A DNA stretch of 55,528 bases, from NCBI GenBank assembly GCA_000403415.2, contig KE159681.1, positions 230,583 to 286,110 on the forward strand, in the 5' to 3' direction. Position 1 is the stretch's first letter, and every line of letters starts with the position of its first letter. This DNA is from Firmicutes bacterium M10-2 (lineage in GTDB: Bacteria; Bacillota_I; Bacilli_A; Erysipelotrichales; Erysipelotrichaceae). Made by a program: the position numbers and the translations under genes. Below are positions 7,757 through 17,729 of this stretch, one piece after another. The notes beneath the pieces are model-generated. The model saw only the letters and a list, made by a program, of their open reading frames with translations, was not told where the DNA came from and made no database searches.

Positions 7757-10331
7757 TGCACCATTCCACCTTTCGATACGGCAGCGTAAACGTAAATATG
7801 CTGCCTTTGGGAACATTGTCCCTGACTTGAATTTCACCACCATGCGCATGAACGATCGTCTGACAAAGCGAAAGTCCCAGTCCAATTGATCGCCGACTAT
7901 CCACAATTTCAGGATCGCCGCAATAAAACCGTTCGAACACTTTCTCTTTTTCTTTGATCCCTTCCCCTTCGTCTTTGACATCGATCCGCACCCATTTTCC
8001 TTCCTGTGCCCATGAAATAGAGATCTTTGTCAATGGCGGTGTATATTTGATCGCATTATCAACCAAATTAACGATCACCTGAATTGCCAGGCTGGCATCT
8101 GTTTCAACAAACAAATACGGATCGCCGTTTATCGAAATTTCATGTGTATCTTTATGACATACATGGCTAAGTGCCTGTGTAACCAATTCTTCGACAAGTT
8201 CTAAAGTAGGATGAAGCACAACCTGTCCTTGGTCCAACCGTGTAATAGCCAGCAAATTTTCCACCAAACCGATCAGCCAGTTCGACTCTTCGTAAATATC
8301 GCTGATTGTTTGCCGCCGAAGCACTTCATCCATACTTGCTTCTTCCTCAAGCAAATTCGCGGCATTTCCCGAAATAGAAGTCAGCGGCGTACGCAGATCA
8401 TGCGAAATGGCCCGAAGCAAATTGGCTCGGGTCTGTTCGTTTTTCGCCATGATCCGTGCTTGTTCCTTTTCTGCACGATTTTGCAAACCTTCCAGTGCCA
8501 AAGCACATTCGCCAAGGAGCGCGAGCACAATACTTTGTTCCAAAGGATCAAGCTTTTCATTTTGAGCCATTTCTATACCGGCCACTCCATACACATGATC
8601 ATTGAGCCGCAACGCTAAATACAAACAGCGCGCACTGGACAGCGTATCGGTACTTGCTCCGGCATGTTTGTTGTTTCGTGCACACCATGTTGCAACCGCC
8701 AACTCGTTCGTATTGTGCAAATCAGGATCATCCTGACCATACACATGCATAAGTTTGAGTGTCGAATCATTGTAAGCGTACAAAATGATCGTTCTTCCAA
8801 GCAGCTGTCCAAGTTGGGCAGCACCAATCCCAAACACGTCGACTTCCTCTTCGACATTTTGAAGCTGCTGATTCGTTTCAAACAGCACTTTCGTACGAAA
8901 AGCAGATCGTGCCGCATGATCCGCATTGGAACGTACTTTCCGGGCCATGCGGCTTGCAAGCAGTGCAGAAGCAAATATGATGAGCAACGTAAACAAGTCA
9001 TCGAGTCGAAGCATATGAAACGACCAACGCGGAGGCGTAAACGTAAAATTGAATACGAGCACAGCTAACACTGATGTAATCAAAGCGTTGATCGAACTTG
9101 CAGAAAGAACAGAAACAAGAAGGACACCGAGCACATACGTTGTGATAATAGCCGTTTGGGACATACCCAAGTTATCCAGCCCAATTCCTGCAAGCGTTAC
9201 AGCAAACAAAATTCCTACGCTTTCCGCAAGTGAACGAGTCGGTTTCATAATCTTGATCAGTTTCTTTTTCTGTTCCCGATATCCTCCTCGATCAGGGATA
9301 ATATATAAATCAAGATCAGGCGCTTGAGCAATCAGTCGTTCGGTCAAAGTCGGACCGGCAAAAAAATGTCCGTGATAGGTTGCGCTGCGCCCCAATACGA
9401 TCTTCGAAACTTTCGAAAGGCGCGAAAACAAAGCAATCTGTTCTGCAATATCTTCTCCTTGAATCGTTTCGATACGCGCGCCCAGCTGCTCTGCCAATCG
9501 TTTATTTTCGGCAAGTCGACGTTCGTTTTCTTCTCCATCCCACTGATCATCGTCATTTTGTACATACAATGCCGTGAACTGCGCTTCGAAAGCGGTAGCC
9601 ATTCGAGCGGCTGTACGAATGATCTGCGCATTGCTTGGGGAAGAGGACAAACATACAAGAATATGCTCTTCGTGACAGGACTTGCTTTGAAGTCGATTGA
9701 CCCGCAAAGCACATCTTCGCAAAGCAATCGACCGCAGCGAACGCAAATTTTCCAAAGTAAAAAAATGATCCATGGCCTTTTTTGCCTGCTCCGGCTTATA
9801 GATTTTCCCGGCTTTCATACGTTCAAGAAGCTCTTCCGGTTCAATATCAACCATTTCCACTTGATCGGCCTGATCAAAGCTTGAATCAAGTATGCGTTCA
9901 CGCACACGGATCCCGGTAACCGATTCGATGGTATCGTTTAGGCTTTCAAGATGCTGAACGTTGACTGTCGTATATACATCGATTCCGGCCGCAAGAAGCT
10001 CTTCGATGTCTTGATACCTCTTGTGATGGCGACACCCGGATGCATTGGTATGCGCCATTTCATCGACAATAATCAGATCCGGATTTTTTGCCAAAGCGTA
10101 ATCTAGATTAAATTCTTCCAATGCCAGTCCATTTTGGTGACAGGTCTGTGTCGGCAGGACTTCCATCCCATCAAGCAAGGCAATCGTTTCAGGGCGATCG
10201 TGACGTTCCACATATCCAATCAACACATCGCGGCCTTCGCTTTTTGCAGTCCGTGCTGCAGTCAGCATACTGTATGTTTTCCCTGTTCCGGCCGCATATC
10301 CGAAAAAGATCTTCAAATGACCTTTGCTCAA
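7749..10331 (-). CDS. kdpD: KdpD sensor histidine kinase
   Basis: An 860-residue kinase in the KdpD order: N-terminal KdpD domain with Walker A-like GYAAGTGKTYS and VDEMAHTN, a universal-stress-protein domain (HILVCLSSSPSNA onward), four closely spaced membrane segments (about residues 390-490), a GAF-like domain, HisKA with AISHDLRTPLTSISG, and an ATPase domain (NAIKYTP, DEGEGI, GLGLSLCQ). I choose the TTG at 10331 because a full AAAGGAG (10340-10346) lies eight bases upstream; in-frame ATGs further up lack one. A terminator separates it from kdpC, so expression is either by read-through or from its own promoter. Confidence 0.93.
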   Translation of the reverse strand: MSKGHLKIFFGYAAGTGKTYSMLTAARTAKSEGRDVLIGYVERHDRPETIALLDGMEVLPTQTCHQNGLALEEFNLDYALAKNPDLIIVDEMAHTNASGCRHHKRYQDIEELLAAGIDVYTTVNVQHLESLNDTIESVTGIRVRERILDSSFDQADQVEMVDIEPEELLERMKAGKIYKPEQAKKAMDHFFTLENLRSLRSIALRRCALRVNRLQSKSCHEEHILVCLSSSPSNAQIIRTAARMATAFEAQFTALYVQNDDDQWDGEENERRLAENKRLAEQLGARIETIQGEDIAEQIALFSRLSKVSKIVLGRSATYHGHFFAGPTLTERLIAQAPDLDLYIIPDRGGYREQKKKLIKIMKPTRSLAESVGILFAVTLAGIGLDNLGMSQTAIITTYVLGVLLVSVLSASSINALITSVLAVLVFNFTFTPPRWSFHMLRLDDLFTLLIIFASALLASRMARKVRSNADHAARSAFRTKVLFETNQQLQNVEEEVDVFGIGAAQLGQLLGRTIILYAYNDSTLKLMHVYGQDDPDLHNTNELAVATWCARNNKHAGASTDTLSSARCLYLALRLNDHVYGVAGIEMAQNEKLDPLEQSIVLALLGECALALEGLQNRAEKEQARIMAKNEQTRANLLRAISHDLRTPLTSISGNAANLLEEEASMDEVLRRQTISDIYEESNWLIGLVENLLAITRLDQGQVVLHPTLELVEELVTQALSHVCHKDTHEISINGDPYLFVETDASLAIQVIVNLVDNAIKYTPPLTKISISWAQEGKWVRIDVKDEGEGIKEKEKVFERFYCGDPEIVDSRRSIGLGLSLCQTIVHAHGGEIQVRDNVPKGSIFTFTLPYRKVEWCNE

Positions 10332-10397
10332 ATTTACCACTCCTTTAGCCTTCATCTTACAAGATGAAACGAGCAAATCTCAAATCAAATAACTTAC

Positions 10398-10424
10398 AAA
10401 AAGGCCGAAGCAGTTGCTTCAGCC
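10398..10424 (-). terminator. Terminator between kdpC and kdpD
   Basis: On the minus strand GGCTGAAGCA pairs with TGCTTCGGCC (nine of ten pairs counting a wobble), followed by TTTTT. It ends the kdpFABC transcript ahead of kdpDE. Confidence 0.85.
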
Positions 10425-10428
10425 GATT

Positions 10429-11022
10429 TTATTTTATATTATCAAGTTTTAAATTCACTTCCAATACATTGACCCGTTCCTGTCCGAAAAGATTGAATCC
10501 TTTCCCTTTTGTACAAGAATCAATAATTCGATTGACTTCCGGTACACTGATTCCTTTTGCATCAGCAATCCGTTTTGCCTGAGCCTTAGCGGCCTCGACC
10601 GAAATTTCCGGATCAAGTCCGCTGGCACTGTACGTAACTAATTCATCAGGCACTTGTTCCTTTGTAAGATCGAGTGCTTTCGCAAGCTCTGCCCTGCGGC
10701 TTTCTTCATCTTTTTGGTAGCTTGGATCATTTACAGCGTTATTTGCGCCGTACGCATAAAGCAAGATCGTTCCATCTTCGTCGACAAATGTTTTTGTATC
10801 GAGCCGGCTTGGTCTGCCCCACAAATGATCATCCTCTGTAAAGGGCTGCCCAATCAAAGTCGAGCCAACTACGACTCCGTCCTTTTCGACTAGGCTGCCG
10901 TTGGCTTGATCCGGAAAGATGAGCTGAGATAAGATTGTGACACTTCCCGTGTACACGATACCGCATATAAGCGTAAATCCGATAAAAAAGCGGATACACG
11001 GTTTCCATAATGTTGAAAACAT
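10429..11022 (-). CDS. kdpC: Potassium-transporting ATPase subunit C
   Basis: A 197-residue protein with one N-terminal membrane anchor (about residues 10-33, FFIGFTLICGIVYTGSV) followed by the conserved KdpC sequence (GSLVEKDGVVVGSTLIGQPF, LWGRPS, SGLDPEISVEAA, RIADAKGI). KdpC stabilises the KdpFABC complex and raises affinity for potassium. The start has TAAGGAGG upstream. It follows kdpB by 12 bases and is the last gene before the terminator. Confidence 0.95.
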   Translation of the reverse strand: MFSTLWKPCIRFFIGFTLICGIVYTGSVTILSQLIFPDQANGSLVEKDGVVVGSTLIGQPFTEDDHLWGRPSRLDTKTFVDEDGTILLYAYGANNAVNDPSYQKDEESRRAELAKALDLTKEQVPDELVTYSASGLDPEISVEAAKAQAKRIADAKGISVPEVNRIIDSCTKGKGFNLFGQERVNVLEVNLKLDNIK

Positions 11023-11034
11023 GATGATTCCTCC

Positions 11035-13092
11035 TTAGATGAGATTGATGAGCAGATCGATCACTTTGATGCATGCAAAGGGAGCAGCAAGTCCGCCAAG
11101 TCCATAAATAAGCAAATTCCGCGAAAGAAGTTTTGAAGCAGGAAGTTCTTTATAAGCTACACCTTTAAGCGCAAGCGGGATAAGCGCAACAATGATCAGT
11201 GCATTGTAAAGAACCGCAGACAAGATCGCACTTTGCGGACTTCCCAAATGCATGATATTGAGCACTTCCAGCTGCGGATACAACCCGATAAACAAAGCCG
11301 GAATAATCGCAAAATATTTTGCGATATCGTTGGCAATCGAGAAGGTAGTCAGACTTCCCCGAGTCATGAGCAGCTGCTTGCCAATCTGTACGATTTCGAT
11401 TAGTTTTGTTGGCGAAGAATCAAGATCGACCATGTTTCCTGCTTCTTTGGCCGCTTGCGTTCCTGTGTTCATCGCAACAGCTACATCCGCCTGAGCAAGA
11501 GCGGGCGCATCATTCGTCCCATCTCCTGTCATAGCCACTAAATGGCCTTCCTGCTGAAAATGACGAATTTTTTCAAGTTTCCCTTCCGGCGTAGCTTCTG
11601 CCAGAAAATCATCCACTCCGGCTTGTGCGGCAATTGCGGCAGCAGTCATTGGATTATCTCCGGTGATCATGATTGTTTTAATACCCATCTTGCGCAGGTC
11701 ACTGAATTTTTCCCGAATACCATCTTTGATGATATCTCTTAACGCAATCACTCCCAAGATTTTGATATTTTTTACGACCACTAAAGGTGTCGCTCCTTGA
11801 GAAGCAATCTTATTTACGATTTCGCGGGTTTCTTCGCTTACGATCCCGCCTGATTTCTCGATGTATTTAATCATGGTATCGGCTGCGCCTTTGCGCACTT
11901 GTGTATCGCCGAAATCAACTCCGCTCATTCGGGTGGCCGCAGAAAACGGCACAAAAGTCATCCCTTCCAGCTTTTGTTCGCGCAAGTTGTATTTTTCCTT
12001 TGCGAGAATCACAACGCTGCGTCCTTCCGGTGTTTCATCTGCCAAGGAAGAAAGCTGTGCCGCTTTTGCAAGTTCCTCTTCCGAAACACCGTCCACAGGA
12101 ATGAATTCGCTTGCTTGCCGATTGCCAAGAGTAATGGTTCCTGTCTTATCAAGCATGAGAATATCCACATCGCCGGCCGCTTCAATGGCTCTTCCGCTCA
12201 TGGCAAGCACATTGGCTTGGTTCAACCTGGACATACCCGCGATTCCGATTGCGGACAACAACGCGCCAATAGTTGTCGGCGCCAGACATACGAGCAAAGC
12301 AACACATGTCGTGATTGATACAGGGTTTTCCACATTTTCCATCGTAGATGAAAAACTTGAGAAAGCATACAAAGCAACAGTAACCAAAATAAAGATAATC
12401 GAAAGGGCAATCAAAAAAATCTGTAAAGCGATCTCATTCGGTGTTTTTTTACGATTGGCTCCTTCGACCATAGAAATCATTTGATCGAGGAAGCTGTTTC
12501 CCGCCTCATTCACGACTTGGAGCACGATCCAATCCGAAAGTACACATGTTCCTCCGGTAACGGCGCTGCGATCGCCTCCCGCTTCGCGAATGACCGGTGC
12601 GGATTCGCCGGTAATGGCGCTTTCATCCACACTGGCTGCCCCAAGCACCACGTCACCGTCAGCCGGAATGGTTTGTCCGGCACGCACGAGGACAAAATCT
12701 CCTTTTTTTAAATCGGTCGAGCAGACAATTTCGGGATGATCAAGATCATCAAGCGAAGAAATACGCATTGCCTCGACATCTTTCTTGGATGCACGCAATG
12801 CATCCGCTTGCGCTTTTCCTCTTCCTTCGGCAATCGCTTGGGCAAAGTTTGCGAACAGCACCGTCAGCCACAAGATCACCATAATCGCAAATATATAAGG
12901 TACACTCGTATCCCGGATACCACCCAATGCAAATACGAAAAATACAGTTGTCAGCCATGCACTGACATAAACGAGAAACATGACAGGGTTTTCAAGTTGA
13001 GTTTTCGGGCTCATTTTTTTAAAGCTGTCGATCAGTGCTGTTTTGAATGTAGCCCAATCGACAAACGAATTTTTTTTATGATTCTGGTTCAT
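11035..13092 (-). CDS. kdpB: Potassium-transporting P-type ATPase subunit B
   Basis: A 685-residue P-type ATPase: actuator TGES (in [10 protein letters not shown]), phosphorylation motif DKTGT ([13 protein letters not shown]), hinge [17 protein letters not shown], and about seven membrane segments. KdpB powers potassium uptake by the KdpFABC complex. The ATG at 13092 is chosen (GAGG about nine bases upstream); an in-frame upstream start would run into kdpA. It lies ten bases after the kdpA stop. Confidence 0.96.
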   Translation of the reverse strand: MNQNHKKNSFVDWATFKTALIDSFKKMSPKTQLENPVMFLVYVSAWLTTVFFVFALGGIRDTSVPYIFAIMVILWLTVLFANFAQAIAEGRGKAQADALRASKKDVEAMRISSLDDLDHPEIVCSTDLKKGDFVLVRAGQTIPADGDVVLGAASVDESAITGESAPVIREAGGDRSAVTGGTCVLSDWIVLQVVNEAGNSFLDQMISMVEGANRKKTPNEIALQIFLIALSIIFILVTVALYAFSSFSSTMENVENPVSITTCVALLVCLAPTTIGALLSAIGIAGMSRLNQANVLAMSGRAIEAAGDVDILMLDKTGTITLGNRQASEFIPVDGVSEEELAKAAQLSSLADETPEGRSVVILAKEKYNLREQKLEGMTFVPFSAATRMSGVDFGDTQVRKGAADTMIKYIEKSGGIVSEETREIVNKIASQGATPLVVVKNIKILGVIALRDIIKDGIREKFSDLRKMGIKTIMITGDNPMTAAAIAAQAGVDDFLAEATPEGKLEKIRHFQQEGHLVAMTGDGTNDAPALAQADVAVAMNTGTQAAKEAGNMVDLDSSPTKLIEIVQIGKQLLMTRGSLTTFSIANDIAKYFAIIPALFIGLYPQLEVLNIMHLGSPQSAILSAVLYNALIIVALIPLALKGVAYKELPASKLLSRNLLIYGLGGLAAPFACIKVIDLLINLI

Positions 13093-13102
13093 ATTCAATA
13101 CC

Positions 13103-14860
13103 TCAATGGATCGTCTGAATGAGTTCGGCAATCGGTCCTAAAGCCAAAGCCGGGAAAAAGCTTAGCGCTCCAATCACGACGACGATCAAAACAAGCAGGA
13201 GCACAAACAGCGTGTTGTTCGTACAAAGTGTCCCGGCTGTAGGAGCAACACATGATTTCCGGCTCAGATGCTGAGCCATAAGAATGGCTGCGGCCATTGG
13301 CACAAAGCGTGCAAACAGCATGATCAGTCCAAGCAAAAGATCCAGCCATGCGGTATGGGCCATAAAGCCTGACATGGCACTTCCGTTGTTGGCACCGGCC
13401 GATGTAAAAGCGTAAAGCATTTGAGTAAATGCATGAGGTCCGCTTGAAGAAATGCTTTCAAGTGTTGCGCTATTCAAGCAAGCAAGCGTGCTTCCGATCA
13501 GGATCGCAAATGGAGCGGCAAGCACCATCACGACAGCCCATTTCATTTCATACGGTTCGATTTTCTTTCCGGCAAATTCCGGCGTTCGTCCTACCATTAA
13601 TCCAGCGATAAAAACAGTCAAGATCAAAAACGCAAGCATACCGTATAATCCGCATCCGGCGCCCCCGAAAATGACTTCTCCAAGCTGCATGGCAATTAAC
13701 ATGGTCATGGCGCTTAACGGCGAAGAACTTTCAAGAGCGGAGTTGACCGAGCCACTGGATGCAGCTGTAGTAAAACTTGTCCAAATATTTGTTCCCGCGA
13801 CTCCGAAACGAGTTTCTTTTCCTTCCATCACAAGAGATGGATCAAGACCGATATGAGAGCCTAAAGCAATCACTGAAATCGAGAGTACCAGCCCGATCAT
13901 CATAGCCCAAAAAACCGCTCGTCCTTGTTTTTGATCATGAAGAGCACGACCGAACGTAAAACAAAGAGCCATTGGGATCAGCAAGATCGAAATCACTTCA
14001 AGGAAGTTGGAAATCGGGGTCGGATTTTCGTACGGATGGGCGGAATTAGTCTGAAAATATCCTCCTCCGTTTGTTCCGGATTGTTTAATGGCAATCTGAC
14101 TTGCGGCAAGGCCGGATGGCAGTGCCTGCTTTGTAACAATGCGGGCATCGGGAACGATCGTTCCGTTTACGGTCACCGTTTGATTTTGCTCGTCGATCAC
14201 AGCATTTTCGATTCGATCCCCTTCGGCGTTGACTGCGATTGGTTCAAGCAGTTTCGCACTTTGCAAAGTGTTCGTATTTTGAATTACACCTTGAGATACA
14301 AGCAGTAAAGAAAGAACAAGGTTGACCGGTATCAAAATATAAAGCAAGATCCGCGTCATATCTTTCCAAAAGTTTCCGATTGTTCTTGTTTTGGTTTGAA
14401 TAAGTCCTCGAATGAGTGCGAACAAGACAGCCATACCGGCAGCGGGCGCAAAGAAATTCTGCACGCCAAGACCTAAAGCTTGAACGATTGGTGTCATTTG
14501 ATTTTCAGGCACATAGGATTGCCAGTTTGTATTTGTCACAAAAGAAGCTGCTGTATTAAAAGCTTGCGCGACATCCATTCCTGCGCTTGTATAATTTGCC
14601 TGAATCAGAAGCATGATAAACAGGACAAGAAATCCTAGTAAAGAAAACAGCATCAACGATGCCAGATAACTTTTCCCGCTCATCGCCTTTTCCGGATCGA
14701 TTCCCAAAACTTTATATGTAGCGGATTCGATCGGCCCCACAATACGGGAAAGCGGATTTCTTTTTTCAAACATCACTTTATATATGTAAAATCCTAGCGG
14801 TACGGCTAAAGCAACAGTCAAAAGCACGTAGAGCGCATATAAGACGGCTTGTGGTATCAT
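13103..14860 (-). CDS. kdpA: Potassium-transporting ATPase subunit A (channel subunit)
   Basis: A 585-residue, about ten-helix protein of the KtrB/TrkH/KdpA superfamily that forms the potassium-selective path of KdpFABC. Conserved segments include [11 protein letters not shown] (first selectivity loop), [19 protein letters not shown] (second), and later GAGCGLYG and [12 protein letters not shown]. Length matches the family (about 560-590). AAGGGGG precedes the ATG. A kdpF-like ORF overlaps its 5' end. Confidence 0.96.
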   Translation of the reverse strand: MIPQAVLYALYVLLTVALAVPLGFYIYKVMFEKRNPLSRIVGPIESATYKVLGIDPEKAMSGKSYLASLMLFSLLGFLVLFIMLLIQANYTSAGMDVAQAFNTAASFVTNTNWQSYVPENQMTPIVQALGLGVQNFFAPAAGMAVLFALIRGLIQTKTRTIGNFWKDMTRILLYILIPVNLVLSLLLVSQGVIQNTNTLQSAKLLEPIAVNAEGDRIENAVIDEQNQTVTVNGTIVPDARIVTKQALPSGLAASQIAIKQSGTNGGGYFQTNSAHPYENPTPISNFLEVISILLIPMALCFTFGRALHDQKQGRAVFWAMMIGLVLSISVIALGSHIGLDPSLVMEGKETRFGVAGTNIWTSFTTAASSGSVNSALESSSPLSAMTMLIAMQLGEVIFGGAGCGLYGMLAFLILTVFIAGLMVGRTPEFAGKKIEPYEMKWAVVMVLAAPFAILIGSTLACLNSATLESISSSGPHAFTQMLYAFTSAGANNGSAMSGFMAHTAWLDLLLGLIMLFARFVPMAAAILMAQHLSRKSCVAPTAGTLCTNNTLFVLLLVLIVVVIGALSFFPALALGPIAELIQTIH

Positions 14861-14945
14861 TGCACGTCCCCCTTAATAAAATCACGATATACCATATCAA
14901 TAGTCCGATGGCGCATAGCGTCGATAATGCGATCAAGATTGACAT
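14778..14945 (-). CDS. kdpF: Candidate KdpF small membrane subunit
   Basis: A 55-codon ORF directly upstream of kdpA, preceded by a strong Shine-Dalgarno (TAGGAGG). Its first 25 residues form one membrane helix (starting MSILIALSTLCAIGLLIWY), the position and topology expected of KdpF (about 30 residues). The frame then runs 83 bases into kdpA with a Cys/Arg-rich tail that does not look like KdpF. Either this KdpF has an unusual C-terminus, or only the ribosome entry and helix matter. The assignment rests on position and topology, not sequence identity. Confidence 0.55.
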   Translation of the reverse strand: MSILIALSTLCAIGLLIWYIVILLRGTCNDTTSRLICALRAFDCCFSRTARILHI

Positions 14946-15014
14946 TTCAAAACCTCCTAGTGGACATTATGATAATCTTTTTGGTCTAAAATCGGTGTTA
15001 AAGAATAAGTTGAA

Positions 15015-15033
15015 GTATTAAGGTTGTATTAAG
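15015..15033 (-). promoter_or_regulatory. 11-bp-period direct repeat upstream of kdpF, candidate KdpE site
   Basis: The plus strand reads GTATTAAG-GTT-GTATTAAG, a perfect 8-bp direct repeat with an 11-bp period, 70-88 bases before the kdpF start. A weak -10 (CATAAT/TATCAT around 14960) follows without a good -35, as at activator-dependent promoters. It matches the site at 2486 at 15 of 19 positions. Confidence 0.55.
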
Positions 15034-15047
15034 ATTCCGAATCCACA

Positions 15048-15073
15048 TAAAAAAAGATGCCTTTCGACATCTT
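15048..15073 (-). terminator. Terminator of the Bce-type operon
   Basis: On the minus strand AAGATG, loop TCGAAAGG, CATCTT, followed by a run of seven T. It lies 22 bases beyond the permease stop. Confidence 0.85.
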
Positions 15074-15095
15074 CAAACAGTAGATTTTATTGTGT

Positions 15096-16916
15096 TTATT
15101 TTCCCAAAAGGACCTTCTGTACAGAACGAATGCATAAGAAATCGCAAATTGCAATCAAAATCAAAACGATCAAATTGCTGATGAGGAATACAGTTCCCAG
15201 AGGATCGCCTGCAATTTTGGATAAAGCCATCAACGAAAAGAATGAGGATACGCTCATTACGACAAAATCAAGTCCGAACTGGAATGAGCATTCTTTCATA
15301 ATCGAACGTTCGAGAACCGAACGGTCCACACCGATTTTTCGCATCAAATCATACGCTTCAATATCCTCGAATGAATCGTTGTACTGCTTGATGAAAAGAA
15401 TCGAGCAGGCAGCAATTAAAAATACAAGGAACAAGAATACGCAAAATGTAAAGATCGTATTCAGCCAAAGATAAGACTGATCTTCTTCGCTCATTCTAAA
15501 GACTCCGGCGACCAGCGGATCATTTGTCGAAATAGCGTCAGCTTCTTTTTTATCGGTCAATTTATAATTGTATAAATACAAACGATCCTCTGTCGGAAAT
15601 GTTTGATCAAACAATTCGTCACTGATGACATAAAGAGGAACTTCCATCTTATCCTGCATGAACCCGACCACTGCTGTTCGGATATCGCCAATACATTCCA
15701 ACGGTTTTCCGTTCAGATCCGTTGAATAATATTCCGGCGAAGTATAAAGAGAGAAGATTATTCCTTTGCTTAGATTCACACATTGCCCGTTATCAGGCTT
15801 AGGAATGTCAAATCCGGCAACACTCGAATACGGAATAAACAGTTCTTTGTTTGCTTGTGCAACCGGCACAATTGTCCGCATTTGATAGGAAGAAAACAAT
15901 GAATCGAAATGCTCCTCTCCCTCAGGATCCAGACTGAGTATTTGCACATCATACTGCATGGAATACTCCTGCATCGCCGAAATGCGGTGATTCAGTGTAA
16001 AACCACATCCAAGAGCCGTAATCGCACAAATCAGCAAAATACACACCATCGCATAAGAACGATAATTTTGCCTCATGCGAAAGGAAAGCGCATCGACCCA
16101 CAGCAAACGACGATGTCCGTACAAAAACTTCTTGTTTTTTTGCATACGTCCGAGCACAAATGGCAAAAAGCCTCCAAACAGTAAATACGTTCCGATAATT
16201 ACGCACACTGTTGCGATCATCGCATTGGACAGTACATCCATTCCTCCATCCTTGATCGCAAAAAAGTACCCGGTTCCAAGCACCAGACAGCCTACGATCG
16301 TTCTGAATACAAGAAAGCGATCAGATTCTTCCACTTGCTCCTTTTGCCGATAAGCCGACATGAGATCACGGACACTGCTTTTTTGGATCGAGCGCAAACC
16401 CATCAGCGTTATGATCGTATAAATAAAGAGAAACAAAGCGCACGTTTCAAGCACAGCTTTTCCCGATAACGAGAATTGTGCCGTAACATCCAAGGAAGAT
16501 ACTTGCACAAACACCATGGAAAACAAATAAGAAAACAAAGCGCCTGTCGCAACGCCAATCAGGATCGATACAATCCCGACCATCAAGTTTTCAATCACAT
16601 AGAGCATACCGATCCTTGAATTTGTCAATCCTAAAAATACATAGATCCCGATTTCTTTTTTCTGACTTTTCAAGAATACATGCGAAGCATATGCAATCAT
16701 GGAAATCATGAAACATACAAGTACGACTTTCACGACATCAATCAAAGAATGGATTTTTTGCAGATTCTCGGCACTCAAATTCACAAGCGAGCCCGAATAC
16801 TCTAAATTTCCGAAATTAAAGAATACGAATACTGTAAAAGAAAGCGAAAAGATCAAAGCCCCGTAACGTCTTGTATGCTGCAGGAAATTCTGCCATGCTA
16901 GTCGAAACAAACTCAT
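15096..16916 (-). CDS. BceB-type ABC transporter permease (FtsX-like)
   Basis: A 606-residue permease with the BceB layout: an N-terminal helix (SLFRLAWQNFLQHTRRYGAL), FtsX-type helices (about 60-170 and 200-290), a large extracellular domain (about residues 305-480, no hydrophobic stretch) and three C-terminal helices. Bce-type permeases bind or release bacitracin and lantibiotic-like peptides and signal flux to their kinase. Its start overlaps the ATPase stop by four bases (ATGA). Regulator, kinase and ATPase lie directly upstream, so the set is self-contained; the inducing peptide is unknown. Confidence 0.9.
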   Translation of the reverse strand: MSLFRLAWQNFLQHTRRYGALIFSLSFTVFVFFNFGNLEYSGSLVNLSAENLQKIHSLIDVVKVVLVCFMISMIAYASHVFLKSQKKEIGIYVFLGLTNSRIGMLYVIENLMVGIVSILIGVATGALFSYLFSMVFVQVSSLDVTAQFSLSGKAVLETCALFLFIYTIITLMGLRSIQKSSVRDLMSAYRQKEQVEESDRFLVFRTIVGCLVLGTGYFFAIKDGGMDVLSNAMIATVCVIIGTYLLFGGFLPFVLGRMQKNKKFLYGHRRLLWVDALSFRMRQNYRSYAMVCILLICAITALGCGFTLNHRISAMQEYSMQYDVQILSLDPEGEEHFDSLFSSYQMRTIVPVAQANKELFIPYSSVAGFDIPKPDNGQCVNLSKGIIFSLYTSPEYYSTDLNGKPLECIGDIRTAVVGFMQDKMEVPLYVISDELFDQTFPTEDRLYLYNYKLTDKKEADAISTNDPLVAGVFRMSEEDQSYLWLNTIFTFCVFLFLVFLIAACSILFIKQYNDSFEDIEAYDLMRKIGVDRSVLERSIMKECSFQFGLDFVVMSVSSFFSLMALSKIAGDPLGTVFLISNLIVLILIAICDFLCIRSVQKVLLGK

Positions 16917-17671
16917 TGCAGTTCCCTACCCATTGTTGCCTGAACATCGAGGATCCGATCGAAAAACTCTTTTTGACTTTCCCCCTTATGAATATGAAGC
17001 TCGATCTTTCCGTCTTTGAGAATATATACTTCCTTGGCGTAAGATGCCGCAAAAGCATCGTGAGTCACCATCACAATTGTTGTATCGTTTTCGTTATTGA
17101 TCTGCGCAAAACATTCTAGAAGATCTCTGGATGCTTTCGAATCGAGTGCGCCGGTCGGCTCGTCCGCAAACACGATTGTCGGATCCATGATTAAAGCTCT
17201 GCATGTTGCTCCACGCTGTTTCTGGCCTCCCGAAAGCTGATATGGATACTTATTCAAATGGGTCGAAAGGCCGAATTGATCGGCGAGTTTTTTTCCCTTT
17301 TTCATGGCTGTGGCTGCTTTTGCGCCATTAAGCGAAAGCGGCAAAACAATGTTGTCAAGAAGTGTCATCGCATCAAGCAAAGAATAATCCTGAAATACGA
17401 AGCCGATTGCTTCCTTGCGCAATTTCGAGAGTGCTTTGGCACTCAACCGAGTAATGTCCTTCCCATCCAGCCAGATCGTTCCGCGAGTCGGGCGATCAAT
17501 CGTGGAAATCATATTGAGCAAGGTCGTTTTTCCCGAACCGCTTGGTCCCATGATGGCTACAAAATCTCCTTGACGGATCGTAAAACTGATATCATTGAGC
17601 ACAGCAAGCGAATAGCCTTTGCTTCCATAGCTTTTTTGCAGATGCTCTACTTTTAATATTTCTTTTTTCAT
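16913..17671 (-). CDS. BceA-type ABC transporter ATPase
   Basis: A 252-residue MacB/BceA-class ATPase: Walker A GPSGSGKTTL, Q-loop FVFQDYSLLD, signature LSGGQKQRGA, Walker B IVFADEPTGALD, H-loop VMVTHDA. All motifs are intact, unlike the ATPase at 2599. The ATG at 17671 is preceded by GGAGG; the frame is open upstream only by chance. It drives the permease that overlaps its 3' end. Confidence 0.93.
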   Translation of the reverse strand: MKKEILKVEHLQKSYGSKGYSLAVLNDISFTIRQGDFVAIMGPSGSGKTTLLNMISTIDRPTRGTIWLDGKDITRLSAKALSKLRKEAIGFVFQDYSLLDAMTLLDNIVLPLSLNGAKAATAMKKGKKLADQFGLSTHLNKYPYQLSGGQKQRGATCRALIMDPTIVFADEPTGALDSKASRDLLECFAQINNENDTTIVMVTHDAFAASYAKEVYILKDGKIELHIHKGESQKEFFDRILDVQATMGRELQ

Positions 17672-17729
17672 GAATGTACCTCCGATTATCAGTGTAAAGA
17701 AAAGCGGCCATCGATTCCTTACATCCGGA

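Noticed and set aside
7757-7981. 75-codon N-terminal extension of KdpE
   Set aside because: It is antiparallel-frame coding inside kdpD; the receiver domain begins at the ATG at 7756, coupled to the kdpD stop.
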